64,000 nucleotides of DNA from Pontibacter flavimaris (GCF_001907195.1 NZ_LVWA01000003.1:496001-560000); one strand, 5' to 3'; shown: positions 7,999 to 17,170, numbered from the stretch's first letter. Numbers and translations are program-made. The notes: generated from the sequence alone by a model not told the origin.

Positions 7999-8029
7999 TA
8001 AAGGTAAAAAAACGGGGATTAGTTCACAA
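7999..8029 (-). promoter_or_regulatory. Bacteroidota-type promoter for the 7671-7992 unit
   Basis: Minus strand: TTG at 8029-8027, 20 bases, then TACCTTTA at 8006-7999, seven of eight positions of TAnnTTTG. The same TTG-N20 spacing is found before arsR. Transcription should start near 7992. Confidence 0.65.
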
Positions 8030-8301
8030 TGTTTCGGTGTTTGTTTTCATACTTTCCCCGGATGCCGCAAGCGCTGCCACGGCACCCTGAAGCCCACTTA
8101 GATCTGCTTTTGCGCGGCATACTTATAAGTATCTGTAAAGCAATGCGCTGCACAAGTACCAAGTATACTTCTGTCCCTGCCAGGCCCGCCGGTTCAGCCT
8201 GAAAATGGTTTATAGCTGGGCTTGAATTTTAATGCGTGCAGAACTGGCAGGTAAAAAAATTTCCTTAAATTACATTGCAAACTAACCACAAATCTTAACC
8301 C

Positions 8302-8733
8302 ATGAGAAAGCACCTCTTACCCCTTCTGATGCTCATGCTTTTCACGTCTGCCGCCTGGGCCCAGAGCCTGTCACCGATCGGGACCTGGACGAACGAAGAA
8401 GGCAAGGCCAAGTTCGAGATCTACAAGTGCGGCGAAAAACTGTGCGGCAAGATCGTGTCGCTAAAGGAGCCCCTGCGCAATGGAAAACCCAAGCTGGACG
8501 ATAACAACCCCGACAAGAAGCTGCGCAGCAAGCCGCTGATAGGATTGCGGTTTATGGAAGGCTTTGAGTATGACGGCGACAATAAGTGGGATGATGGCAC
8601 GATCTACGATCCGGAGAGCGGCAAAACCTACAGTTGCTACATGAAGATGACCGGCAAAGACAAAATGGAAGTGAAAGGCTACATCGGCATCTCGCTTATT
8701 GGCCGCACACAGTACTGGACGCGGGTGGAGTAA
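8302..8733 (+). CDS. DUF2147 domain protein, exported
   Basis: 143 residues. Cleavable signal peptide 1-20 ending AWAQ. The mature part is one DUF2147 domain: PIGTWTNEEGKAKFEIYKC, CGKIVSLKEP, a central GLRFMEGFEYDGDNKWDDG and GKTYSCYMKM, ending IGRTQYWTRVE. Known: DUF2147 proteins are lipocalin-like periplasmic proteins of undefined role. Two cysteines (KCGEKLCG) are conserved. Monocistronic with a strong terminator 23 bases after the stop. Confidence 0.9.
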   Translation: MRKHLLPLLMLMLFTSAAWAQSLSPIGTWTNEEGKAKFEIYKCGEKLCGKIVSLKEPLRNGKPKLDDNNPDKKLRSKPLIGLRFMEGFEYDGDNKWDDGTIYDPESGKTYSCYMKMTGKDKMEVKGYIGISLIGRTQYWTRVE

Positions 8734-8755
8734 GCCTCATAAAATATATAAAAGC

Positions 8756-8788
8756 AAAAGGGTTAGCTATTTACAGCTAACCCTTTTT
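8756..8788. terminator. Bidirectional terminator between convergent genes
   Basis: AAAAGGGTTAGCT (8756-8768) pairs perfectly with AGCTAACCCTTTT (8775-8787) over a six-base loop; T-rich on both strands. Lies between DUF2147 (+) and the GreA-like gene (-). Confidence 0.88.
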
Positions 8789-8862
8789 ATTAACCCTTTA
8801 CCATCCTTTTAACTCCAAACTGGTCCTGTGGGTTTTTAATGTTTGGGTAAAAATCTCAGATT

Positions 8863-9330
8863 CTAAAATACTTGCAATATCTTATAGCTTTTGTCTCTAA
8901 ACTCAAAGGTTTCTCCGGTCGTCTTGCCCATCATGGCTTTAAACAATGGCGAGAGGCCCGAGATAGCGTAATAGCTTTCCCCATCCAGCACAATCTGCCC
9001 CAGACTCACGCCAATGAAGTAGTTCTGCAGCTCCGTGTGCACCACCGCCCCTAGGGATACATCGTGGTTCAGCTTGGTGGCGTTAATGCGGCGCAGCACG
9101 CTCTGTGTGGTCATCAGCTCGTCCAGCTGCCGGGCATACATGTCGCGCTGTATCTGGCAGTTCTCCCGGAACGACTCAAATTTGTCCTCCATGGCTCCCT
9201 GGTGGTCATTCGCGCTTTCCTGAGCCTCGTCCATGGCATCCTTGGCAGCCTTTATTTGCGCGTTCAGCAGCCTGTTACTCTCCTGTAGCAGCCGCTTCTT
9301 GGTCTCGAGTTCTTGTGTCAGTATTTCCAT
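8863..9330 (-). CDS. GreA/GreB-like protein: coiled coil plus FKBP-like domain
   Basis: 155 residues. Residues 1-85 form an antiparallel coiled coil (EILTQELETKKRLLQ... to ...YARQLDELMTTQSVLRRIN), and about 95-155 the FKBP-like C-terminal fold of transcript cleavage factors (SLGQIVLDGESYYAISG, then PLFKAMMGKTTGETFEF). The turn reads AQESANDHQGAMEDKFES, not the GreA tip GDLSENAEY, so transcript cleavage cannot be assumed. Similar proteins in this phylum carry AQEAANNETKSSAGDKYE at that point. It probably binds RNA polymerase in the secondary channel (inference from fold). Its start ATG at 9330 is the first in frame. Confidence 0.8.
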   Translation of the reverse strand: MEILTQELETKKRLLQESNRLLNAQIKAAKDAMDEAQESANDHQGAMEDKFESFRENCQIQRDMYARQLDELMTTQSVLRRINATKLNHDVSLGAVVHTELQNYFIGVSLGQIVLDGESYYAISGLSPLFKAMMGKTTGETFEFRDKSYKILQVF

Positions 9331-9528
9331 AAGTTTTCAGGGTTTGCAGCAGCGGGACAGCAGCCGTTTATACTTCCGGCCCACAGCGCGCAACTGGCAT
9401 ATGATCGTTATTTTTAAACTCAGAGTCTTTAAACACATTTTTTGTTAAACGCCACCCGGTCATCACCGGCTCCAGGCATAGCCTAAAAACTATTTAGGGC
9501 AAAGTATGTTTATCAGGTAAATAATCAG

Positions 9529-10125
9529 ATGCCATTTAACGATTTTTTTAAGCGATTGTTGGGCTATAGGAAGAATTTGCCCACCTGCAGCGTTACAAAG
9601 CGCTCGGCTAAGTTTATGGATGCCTACCATACATGGCTCTCGAACCAAACATACCTAAACTGGACGGAGCCCTTTTTCACCGCCTATCACTATAAAAAGG
9701 CTGATTTGCCGGCCCGGTACCGGGTGCAGGTTATAGCGGAGGAGCACCTGAGAGGTGCCATTTTCTTTTATGACCCAAGTATAGGAGCCGAGAATTTCGG
9801 CTTTTTCCTTGAGCTCCTCAAAGACCGCGTGCAGCAGCAGGGCTATACGCTGCACAGCGGCAACAAACTACAGGTGCGGCACGAGCGGTACACCGAGGAA
9901 ATAGAAAAACTCGTGCTAACCCCTCCCGCCTCCGATTTGCCTGGCACCAGCCTCTGCAACCAGCTGTACGGCAACGTGCTGCTTGATTACATCAAAGTGA
10001 ACAATCGGCCCGGTTTTATCCGCTTCGCCGTCAATAGCTACCAGGATGCCTTCTTCTCCAAACCGCTGCCCTTCGAGGAACTGCTGGAGAAGACACTGCA
10101 GCCACACGAGCAGCCCCGTAGATAA
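9529..10125 (+). CDS. Hypothetical protein, 198 residues
   Basis: No family recognised. Seen: no signal peptide or membrane helix; mixed alpha/beta character, a motif YHTWLSNQTYLNWTEPFF near 33-50, then HLRGAIFFYDPSIGAENFGFFLEL and HSGNKLQVRHERYTEEIEKL. Proline-rich junction LTPPASDLPG around 130. A TATGTTTA box at 9505-9512 (seven of eight to the phylum -7) sits just ahead of the ATG. Stands alone. Confidence 0.7.
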   Translation: MPFNDFFKRLLGYRKNLPTCSVTKRSAKFMDAYHTWLSNQTYLNWTEPFFTAYHYKKADLPARYRVQVIAEEHLRGAIFFYDPSIGAENFGFFLELLKDRVQQQGYTLHSGNKLQVRHERYTEEIEKLVLTPPASDLPGTSLCNQLYGNVLLDYIKVNNRPGFIRFAVNSYQDAFFSKPLPFEELLEKTLQPHEQPRR

Positions 10126-10248
10126 ACCTGCCCGAAGGAACAACAGCCGCCCCGTCAGTATAGTATAATCTTCTTAGAAACTGTTTAAATATCCGTAGCT
10201 TCTGCTATATTTAAGTCAGAATTATACTTTAACAATTTGGCTGGGCCT

Positions 10249-12798
10249 ATGCTGCAACGTCTACTTCTCCTAACTTTCCTGCTGTGCACCTGTTTCCTTT
10301 CCGCTCGCGCCACACATATTGTGGGGGGCGAGTTCGAGATGCAGCACCTCAGTGGGTATAACTACAAGCTAAGCCTGAACCTGTACTTTGATGTGATTAA
10401 CGGAAGCATCGGCGCGAAAGACCCCTATGTATCCGTGAACATCTTCAGCAAGGCCACCAACAGGAACATTGGCCGCGCCACCCTGAACCTTACTTCCACC
10501 AGGCGGGTGCCCTACACCAATATTGACTGTACCGTGGGAGAACTGGTAACAGACAAAATCATCTATACCTCCAACATTTACCTGGACCCGAACATCTACA
10601 ACGAACCGGGCGGCTATTATATTACCTGGGAGCGCTGCTGCCGCAACCGCACCATCAATAACATTGTAAGGCCGGAGGATGCCGCGCAGGTGTTTTACAT
10701 GGAGTTTCCACCGGTTATCCAGAGCGGGCAATTCTTCCAGAACTCCTCCCCCATCCTTTTCCCCCCGCTCAGCGACTACGCCTGCGTAGACGAACTCTTT
10801 TATTTCGAGTTCAATGGCACCGACCCGGACGGCGACTCCCTGGTGTACGACATGGTGACCCCGCTCAACGGTTACACCTACCCTGACCAGCCGGCTTACT
10901 ATAACATAACGTACCCGCCAAGCTACATCAGGGCCCCATTGCCGGCCCCTTACCCGCTCATCCAGTGGCTGCCGGGCTACAACGCCTCCACGCAGATACC
11001 GGGCACCCCGGCCCTGAACATAGACCAGAATTCCGGTTTACTGACGATGCGCCCGGCCCGCAAAGGCCTCTTTGTGTTCGGAATCCGGGTGCAGGAGTAC
11101 CGCAATAGAACGAAAATAGGTGAGGTAAGGCGTGATTTCCAGGTGCTGGTGCTGGATTGCCCCCGCAACCAAACACCCCAGGTAATCGCGCAGCAGAAAG
11201 GCAAAAAGAATATCTACCAGGAGGGGGAAGTGCTGCGCATCAGCTCCTCCGACACCGAGCGCTGCCTGAACGTGTTCTTCACAGATCCGGACATGAGTGA
11301 GTACGTGGAGCTGCGGGCGCAGCCGGTTAACTTCTCCGGCGCAAGCTATACTTTTACCGGCGACACCAGGGGCATCATCAACCAGGGCACCAGCCAGGAT
11401 ACGCTAAGCGCCACCGTCTGCTTCGACGCGTGCTTCAATACCGAGGGCAAAGTATACCAGATGGATTTCATCGTGAAGGATGACGGCTGCAGCCTGCCCC
11501 GCCAGGACACGGTGCGGGTAAGCTTCGTGATAGAACCCTTGCCCGACGCGCCGCCAGCCGTAACGCTCTCCACTAAAAAGCGCATATTTGAGGTGCGTGA
11601 GGGCGACCGGATTGATTTTAACGTGCTGGGCCTGGATCCCGACAAGGACGAGGTGCTGCTCAGTGCGACAGGCAGAGACTTTGACATGGGCACTGAACAG
11701 ATACACTTCGAGAACAAAAGCGGTCCCGGCGAGGTTTCCTCTCCTTTCTCCTGGGACATCACCTGCGAAACGATGAAGAAGGAGCGCTATACGTTGGATT
11801 TTACCGTCAGGAGCACCGCTTGTAACAAGGAGCAGATCCGCACCGAAACAATCGAGGTAAGGACCATCTCCAATAACCATGAACCCACCATCGGCTCAGA
11901 CCAGGAGGCCACCACCATAGAATTGGAAGTAGGGCAGCCCTTTACCGCCAACATCTTCGGCCGCGACCTGGACCAGGACATGCTCTCGCTACTGGCTAGT
12001 ATCGATGGCGCCTCGCTGGAACAGTACGACATGCAGTTCAGCAGTACGGGTGGCGCCGGCGCGGCAGACGGCGTGTTTACCTGGACCCCCACCTGCGAGG
12101 CGTTTCAGCAAGACAACCTGCGCGTGAAATTCAACCTTACCGAGGATGCCTGCGACACCTCACCGGACAAAGAACTGACGCTGGAGTTTGTGCTAAAGGA
12201 TCCCAATAACGCCCCCACCCTCACCTCAGACCAGAGCACCCATTCCTTTGCCCTTAAGCTGGACGACGCCTTCGAGGCGAACTTCGACGGGCTGGACCTG
12301 GACCTGGACAACCTGATCATGTCGGCTGAGGGAGACGGCTTCAGCCTGGCCAACTACGGCATGGCGTTCACGGCCACGGGCGCCGCCGGGGAAGCCAAGG
12401 GCAAGTTCACCTGGGTGGCCAACTGCCCGGCCGCGCTGCAGGAGGTGCTGCGCGTCAACTTCATACTTCAGGAGGACGCCTGCGACCCCAAACCCCAGCG
12501 CCTGACGATGGAATTCCGGGTGGAGGCACCCAGGATCGCTGACTACGTGCCGGCCAACATCTTCACCCCCAACGGCGACGGTAAGAACGACTTCTTCCAC
12601 ATTCCCAACCTGCCGCCCGAGTTCTGCACCGCCACCTTCACCAGTATCAAGGTCTACAACCGCTGGGGCCGTGAGGTGTTCCGCAGCACCGACAGCCGCT
12701 TCAGCTGGGACGGCAGCGAGGTCAACGACGGCGTGTACTTCTACGTGATCGACTACGGCACCACCACCTACAAGGGCAGCGTCACCTTAGTCAGGTAA
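10249..12798 (+). CDS. Large secreted protein with gliding-motility C-terminal (T9SS type B) domain
   Basis: 849 residues from ATG at 10249 (a TTG lies 12 bases upstream). Signal peptide 1-21, mature start near THIVGGEFEMQH. The N-terminal half carries a beta-rich region typical of Bacteroidota adhesin-like proteins, with a Cys-rich WERCCRNRTINN. Three repeated cadherin/Ig-like modules follow, each with a pattern of the kind GLDPDKDEVLLSATG, about 105-130 residues apart, with 'SPFSWDITCE', 'GVFTWTPTCE' and 'GKFTWVANCP' at equivalent places. The last 90 residues are the CHU_C domain: VPANIFTPNGDGKNDFF, VYNRWGREVF, WDGSEVNDGVYFY. Known: this domain directs export by the type IX system to the surface. 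A surface or released protein of unknown binding partner. Confidence 0.9.
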   Translation: MLQRLLLLTFLLCTCFLSARATHIVGGEFEMQHLSGYNYKLSLNLYFDVINGSIGAKDPYVSVNIFSKATNRNIGRATLNLTSTRRVPYTNIDCTVGELVTDKIIYTSNIYLDPNIYNEPGGYYITWERCCRNRTINNIVRPEDAAQVFYMEFPPVIQSGQFFQNSSPILFPPLSDYACVDELFYFEFNGTDPDGDSLVYDMVTPLNGYTYPDQPAYYNITYPPSYIRAPLPAPYPLIQWLPGYNASTQIPGTPALNIDQNSGLLTMRPARKGLFVFGIRVQEYRNRTKIGEVRRDFQVLVLDCPRNQTPQVIAQQKGKKNIYQEGEVLRISSSDTERCLNVFFTDPDMSEYVELRAQPVNFSGASYTFTGDTRGIINQGTSQDTLSATVCFDACFNTEGKVYQMDFIVKDDGCSLPRQDTVRVSFVIEPLPDAPPAVTLSTKKRIFEVREGDRIDFNVLGLDPDKDEVLLSATGRDFDMGTEQIHFENKSGPGEVSSPFSWDITCETMKKERYTLDFTVRSTACNKEQIRTETIEVRTISNNHEPTIGSDQEATTIELEVGQPFTANIFGRDLDQDMLSLLASIDGASLEQYDMQFSSTGGAGAADGVFTWTPTCEAFQQDNLRVKFNLTEDACDTSPDKELTLEFVLKDPNNAPTLTSDQSTHSFALKLDDAFEANFDGLDLDLDNLIMSAEGDGFSLANYGMAFTATGAAGEAKGKFTWVANCPAALQEVLRVNFILQEDACDPKPQRLTMEFRVEAPRIADYVPANIFTPNGDGKNDFFHIPNLPPEFCTATFTSIKVYNRWGREVFRSTDSRFSWDGSEVNDGVYFYVIDYGTTTYKGSVTLVR

Positions 12799-12818
12799 GA
12801 GCAGAAATCATCTATATC

Positions 12819-12858
12819 AGGAATCCCCGCCAAGGTTCATACTTTGGCGGGGATTCCT
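12819..12858. terminator. Hairpin terminator with motif in the loop
   Basis: AGGAATCCCCGCCA (12819-12832) pairs perfectly with TGGCGGGGATTCCT (12845-12858). The 12-base loop contains CATACTT, and TTATACTT follows. Ends the transcript of the large secreted protein. Confidence 0.8.
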
Positions 12859-12940
12859 GTTTATACTTTGAGAAAAGCAGAAAGTAGAAAAGATCAGCTT
12901 CAACAAGAGCTTATACTTTGCCTGGCTATACAATTTATAC

Positions 12941-13567
12941 TTAAGCGATAAAGAGCAGTACCAGGTACAAACCCAGCCACAGAAAATCAAGGAAATGCCA
13001 GTAGCTGTTGAGCATCGAAAGCTGCAGGCGGCGGAAGGGATCACGGATGAAGACGAGGCTGCGCACGGCGTCGCTGTTCACGTAAACCATCTTAAACACC
13101 ATGAACGACAGGAAAATAATACCGCCCGATAAATGCAGGATGTGCAGCGCCGATATGAGGTAGAGGTAGGTGCCGGAGGATTTGCCGGAGAAGTACACGC
13201 CCGTTTTCGTCATTTCGTTCCAGCCGATAAGCTGCGCCCCGATGAATAGAAGCCCCAGGCCAAGCGTGGCGCCCAGGTAACGCGCCATTTTCTTCAGCTT
13301 TTCCTGCTTGTAGAAGCGGGGCACCCTGGAGATGGTATAGCTGCTGAAGAGAAGTATGATGGTGCTGATGCTAAAGAACTTCGGGAGGTCAAACTGCCCT
13401 TCCGGAAAGCCGCCTGTACGCGCAAAGGCCACCACCAGCACAAAGAACAGCACCCCAATGCCCACCATGCTCAGGTAGAGCAGCATCCTGATCGGGTGCA
13501 TCCGCTCGATCCGCTTGAAGGCTGACCGCTGCTTGGGGTTTACTTGGTTCTTTTTATCCTGGTTCAT
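12941..13567 (-). CDS. Heme-copper oxidase subunit III-like membrane protein
   Basis: 208 residues from ATG at 13567; the longer frame needs GTG at 13624. Five hydrophobic helices at about 27-48, 63-80, 98-117, 136-157 and 190-207. Seen: YLYLISALHILHLSGGIIFL and LNSYWHFLDFLWLGLYLVLL, the signature of subunit III (CtaE/CyoC) with its conserved His and the final YWHF.D..W motif. The first helices of the classic seven-helix protein are missing, as in the short subunit III forms. Known role: structural subunit that holds lipid and helps proton uptake in terminal oxidases. No other oxidase subunit is adjacent, so it may act with a complex encoded elsewhere. Confidence 0.82.
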   Translation of the reverse strand: MNQDKKNQVNPKQRSAFKRIERMHPIRMLLYLSMVGIGVLFFVLVVAFARTGGFPEGQFDLPKFFSISTIILLFSSYTISRVPRFYKQEKLKKMARYLGATLGLGLLFIGAQLIGWNEMTKTGVYFSGKSSGTYLYLISALHILHLSGGIIFLSFMVFKMVYVNSDAVRSLVFIRDPFRRLQLSMLNSYWHFLDFLWLGLYLVLLFIA

Positions 13568-13824
13568 CCTCTGCTCCGTTATCCTGTGCGCTGAATGCGG
13601 GCCGCGCTGTTGTACCTGCTGCACTGTATACGTGTAGTAATTTATACTTTTGCGACCTTGTTATAGTTTTGCAAAAGCCTCTTTTATTTGAGTTTGGCCA
13701 CGTCCTACCCTAGTAACCTTATCAGAATCTTTTAGTTGTGCTGATTTCTGCCGGAAAAGTATAGCCCTGCGCCTGCCCGTTTGCGTTAGAAGCTTTAGAA
13801 GAGACCTTAGCCCCAACGCCACCT

Positions 13825-14406
13825 ATGGAGAGAAATTTACGCCTGCTATACCTCTTGTTATTGCTCCCATTGCTGCTGTCTGCCCCTGATGTGGTGGGCC
13901 AGCGAAACCGTACGCCATACACCGGCAGTAACCGTGTACTGCTCACGCTGGATGGGCATTCCGCACCATACGAGTTCGTGTCGGACCAGATGCTGGTGCG
14001 CTACAACAAGGACCTGCAGCAGCTCGAGTGCGTTCTCTCCCTGGAGACTCTGGTTCCGCTGCAGGATACCATCCCGCAAAACATGGCCTTCGACGTGCTG
14101 TTCGGGGCGCGATACCCGCAGCTCTACATCACCATGGCTGCGCCGGAGCGGCAGATCAACGCCGGCAACCTCGGCTCGGAGACCATCAGGCGCAAGACCG
14201 CGGTGCAGCTGCAAAGCGTAACCCGGGACCTGGTCGTGCCCATCAGTTTTTCTCCGGAGAGCAGCTCGTTATACTTCTCCACCACCCTGGACCTGTGGCT
14301 CTCGGATTTCCAGGCCTCGCTGCCGGTGGCCTACCTGCCGCTGCTCACCGGCCGCGTCACCATCACCATAGACCGCGCCCGCTGGATGAACCTGACATCG
14401 CGGTAA
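13825..14406 (+). CDS. Exported hypothetical protein, possibly YceI-like fold
   Basis: 193 residues with a signal peptide 1-25 (LLYLLLLLPLLLSAPDVVGQ). The mature part is beta-rich: VLLTLDGHSAPYEFVSDQMLVRY, LQQLECVLSLETLVPLQD, FDVLFGARYPQLYITM, then LVVPISFSPESSS. The pattern of long alternating strands with a conserved start SNRVLLTLDG resembles YceI-type lipid-binding barrels, but the match is weak and I would not assign function. Divergent from the oxidase-like gene, 257 bases between starts. Confidence 0.7.
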   Translation: MERNLRLLYLLLLLPLLLSAPDVVGQRNRTPYTGSNRVLLTLDGHSAPYEFVSDQMLVRYNKDLQQLECVLSLETLVPLQDTIPQNMAFDVLFGARYPQLYITMAAPERQINAGNLGSETIRRKTAVQLQSVTRDLVVPISFSPESSSLYFSTTLDLWLSDFQASLPVAYLPLLTGRVTITIDRARWMNLTSR

Positions 14407-14530
14407 AGTATAAAACCCTTACACCTTGCAGACTACCTTCCTTAACAGAAACAAGGAGTTGAGCTCAATCCCATACTTTATGCACACCGTACCGGCTCTC
14501 CCAAGCAACAGGAATACGTAGGCGCAGGAC

Positions 14531-14560
14531 TTGCAACTGAGTATTGATTTGCTACTTTTG
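14531..14560 (+). promoter_or_regulatory. Promoter for the DUF4920 gene
   Basis: TTG at 14531-14533, 19 bases, TACTTTTG at 14553-14560: a full match to the phylum -33/-7 pattern, 26 bases before the ATG at 14587. Confidence 0.7.
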
Positions 14561-14586
14561 TAATTCTTTCACCATAAACACGATAC

Positions 14587-15087
14587 ATGAAAAAAGCTAC
14601 TCTCCTTCTGCTCGTGGCCGCCATGGCTTACGGCTGCAACCAGCAACAGGCTGCCACAGAAACAACAACGGCGCAGGAAGCGCTGTCATCGGAGGCAGGG
14701 GCTGCGTTCGGTGCTCCCTTTTCCGAGGAAAACGTGCTGCCAGCCGCTGCCTTAACGGCCGCCGTGGCCGGTAAGGACTCGGTACAGGCCACCGTGGCCG
14801 CCGAGATAAAGCAAAGCTGCCAGAAGAAAGGGTGCTGGATGGATGTGAAGCTGAGCGATGACAGTGACATGAAAGTGACGTTCCGTGATTATGGATTTTT
14901 CGTGCCGACGGAAAACCTGGAAGGGCGGCAAGTCGTGTTTACCGGTACGGCCAAACGAGAGCTGGTGTCTGTGGAGGACCTGCGCCACTTTGCCGAGGAC
15001 GCCGGTAAGTCGGAGGCAGAGATAGCCGCCATTACAGCGCCAAAAGAGGAGCTGCGCTTCGTGGCGGATGGGGTGATCCTGAAGTAA
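14587..15087 (+). CDS. DUF4920 lipoprotein
   Basis: 166 residues. Lipobox MAYGC puts the lipidated Cys at 17. After an Ala/Thr/Glu-rich linker (20-45) a DUF4920 domain follows: VAAEIKQSCQKKGCWMDVKL, MKVTFRDYGFFVPTE, GRQVVFTGTAKRE. Known: the domain is an OB-like fold found almost only in Bacteroidota, always with the C....GCWM motif, possibly metal- or redox-related; role unknown. Expected on the outer side of a membrane. Own promoter and terminator, so monocistronic. Confidence 0.9.
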   Translation: MKKATLLLLVAAMAYGCNQQQAATETTTAQEALSSEAGAAFGAPFSEENVLPAAALTAAVAGKDSVQATVAAEIKQSCQKKGCWMDVKLSDDSDMKVTFRDYGFFVPTENLEGRQVVFTGTAKRELVSVEDLRHFAEDAGKSEAEIAAITAPKEELRFVADGVILK

Positions 15088-15108
15088 GGCTTTTATACGT
15101 TATACTTG

Positions 15109-15141
15109 AAGCAGGCTTCCGGAAACGGTTGCCTGCTTTTT
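15109..15141 (+). terminator. Terminator of the DUF4920 gene
   Basis: AAGCAGGC (15109-15116) pairs with GCCTGCTT (15131-15138) and runs into a T tract; two motif copies flank it. Confidence 0.75.
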
Positions 15142-15264
15142 TTACGGCTATACTTCCAATCCAAAAGTATAAAAGGTGAGCCCGGGAGGGATAAACCCAT
15201 ACTTTAACGGCTATCTAAGTATGAACAGGAATCAATCCTGCCATACTTCTACCACTCCAAGTCT

Positions 15265-17115
15265 ATGAACCGGATAAAACTACTAACGCTTTCGCTCCTG
15301 CTCACCCTGCTGTACTCAGCGGCCTTTGCCCAGCAACTGCGGGTAGAGCCCGCCTTCTGGTGGACCGGCATGAAAGACACCCACCTGCAATTGATGCTGC
15401 ACGGCGACAACATCAGAAACCTGACCCCATCCCTGAACCAGGCAGGCGTGGCGCTTAAAGACGTGATCAAGGTAAAAAGCCCCAACTACCTCTTCCTCAA
15501 CCTGGACCTTCAAAACGCAAAGCCTGGCAAGTTTACCCTGCAGCTGAAGCGAGGCAACAAGACCGTGCACCGTTATACTTACGAACTGCGGCAGCGCGCG
15601 GCCAGCTCCGCCAGCCGCCAGGGCTTTACCCCCGCCGATGTCATCTACCTTATCACCCCGGATCGCTTTGCCAACGGCAACCCCAAAAACGACAACGTGA
15701 AGGGCATGACCGAGGGGCTGAACCGCTCCGACAAAAGCGGCCGGCACGGCGGAGACATCACGGGCATCATCCAACACCTGGACTACATCCAGGACATGGG
15801 CTTTACCGCCCTTTGGGTGAACCCCGTGCTGGAAAACAACCAGGACCGGACCTCCTACCACGGCTACTCCACCACCGATTATTACCAGGTGGACCCGCGC
15901 TTCGGCTCCAACAAGGAGTATGTAAAGCTATCGCAGCAGGCCAAGGAGCGCGGCATTAAACTGGTAATGGACATGATCCTGAACCACATCGGCTCGGAGC
16001 ACTGGTGGATGAAAGACCTGCCGACCGAGGACTGGCTCAACTTCCAGGGCGACTTTAAGACCACCAACCACCGCCGCGAAGCCATACAGGACCCCTACGC
16101 CGCTGCCTACGACCGCAAGCTGCACACCGACGGCTGGTTTGTGGAGTCGATGCCCGATCTGAACCAGCGCAACGAGCTACTAGCCACCTACCTGATCCAG
16201 AACACCCTCTGGTGGATTGAGTACGCAGATTTGGGCGGCATCCGGATGGACACTTACTCATACCCCGACCCGGACTTTATGAGCGAGTGGACGCGCCGCG
16301 TGATGAAGGAGTACCCGAACTTTAATATTGTGGGCGAAGAGTGGTCCTTGAACCCGGCCATTATAGCCTACTGGCAGCGCGGCAAGCAGAACCCGAACGG
16401 CTATACTTCCTTCCTGCCCAGCCTGATGGATTTCCCGCTACAGGGAGCCCTCACCACGGCTCTGCGCGACGATGAAAGCGGCTGGGATACCGGCTGGCTG
16501 CACCTGTACAACGTGCTGGCCACTGATTTCCTCTATGCCGACCCACAAAACCTGGTGGTGTTTGCCGACAACCACGATATGGACCGCATCTATACCCAAC
16601 TGAACCAGGACGCCGACCTGACCAAGCTGGCGCTGGCTTTTATCCTGACCACGCGCGGCATCCCGCAGGTATACTACGGCACGGAGATCCTGATGCACAA
16701 CGAGGAGCGCGGCGACCACGGCATCATCCGGACGGATTTTCCGGGAGGATGGGCCGGCGATAAAGTGAATGCCTTTACCGGAAAGGGCCTCTCGCCGGAG
16801 CAGCAGGAGATGCAGCAGTTCACCAAAAAGCTGCTCAATTGGCGCAAAAACGCTGCGGCGGTGCACACCGGCAAGCTAACGCATTATGCCCCCTACAAAG
16901 GCGTGTATGTATACTTCCGCGAGCAGGGAGACAATAAAGTGATGGTGATCTTGAACAAGAACGAGAAACCCTACGAGCTGGAGCTGCAGAAATTCGCGCC
17001 GCAATTACAACGTATAAAGCAAGGCACTGATGTGCTCACCGGTAAAACCTACGAATTGGGCCAGTCTAAGATCAGCCTGCCTGTTAAAGCACCGCTGATA
17101 CTGGAGCTGAAATAA
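15265..17115 (+). CDS. Secreted GH13 cyclomaltodextrinase/neopullulanase-like enzyme
   Basis: 616 residues. Signal peptide 1-22 ending AFAQ, so periplasmic or outer-membrane associated. An N-terminal beta domain (23-115, with VEPAFWWTGMKD) matches the cyclomaltodextrinase N-domain, then the GH13 barrel and a C-terminal beta domain. Catalytic residues: nucleophile Asp329 in GGIRMDTYSY, acid/base Glu358 in VGEEW, stabiliser Asp438 in FADNHDMD; region I is DMILNHIG. Known: related enzymes such as SusA cut alpha-1,4 and some alpha-1,6 links in maltodextrins, pullulan or cyclodextrins. No SusC/SusD pair is adjacent. Ends at a strong terminator. Confidence 0.93.
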   Translation: MNRIKLLTLSLLLTLLYSAAFAQQLRVEPAFWWTGMKDTHLQLMLHGDNIRNLTPSLNQAGVALKDVIKVKSPNYLFLNLDLQNAKPGKFTLQLKRGNKTVHRYTYELRQRAASSASRQGFTPADVIYLITPDRFANGNPKNDNVKGMTEGLNRSDKSGRHGGDITGIIQHLDYIQDMGFTALWVNPVLENNQDRTSYHGYSTTDYYQVDPRFGSNKEYVKLSQQAKERGIKLVMDMILNHIGSEHWWMKDLPTEDWLNFQGDFKTTNHRREAIQDPYAAAYDRKLHTDGWFVESMPDLNQRNELLATYLIQNTLWWIEYADLGGIRMDTYSYPDPDFMSEWTRRVMKEYPNFNIVGEEWSLNPAIIAYWQRGKQNPNGYTSFLPSLMDFPLQGALTTALRDDESGWDTGWLHLYNVLATDFLYADPQNLVVFADNHDMDRIYTQLNQDADLTKLALAFILTTRGIPQVYYGTEILMHNEERGDHGIIRTDFPGGWAGDKVNAFTGKGLSPEQQEMQQFTKKLLNWRKNAAAVHTGKLTHYAPYKGVYVYFREQGDNKVMVILNKNEKPYELELQKFAPQLQRIKQGTDVLTGKTYELGQSKISLPVKAPLILELK

Positions 17116-17139
17116 GTAGGCTAAAGGAAAAAATTAAAA

Positions 17140-17170
17140 AGGGGCAGCGATACGTTCCATCGCTGCCCCT
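17140..17170 (+). terminator. Terminator after the GH13 gene
   Basis: AGGGGCAGCGAT (17140-17151) pairs perfectly with ATCGCTGCCCCT (17159-17170) over seven bases, with A-rich DNA before and pyrimidines after. It also lies just beyond the stop of the minus-strand lipoprotein gene at 17202. Confidence 0.8.
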
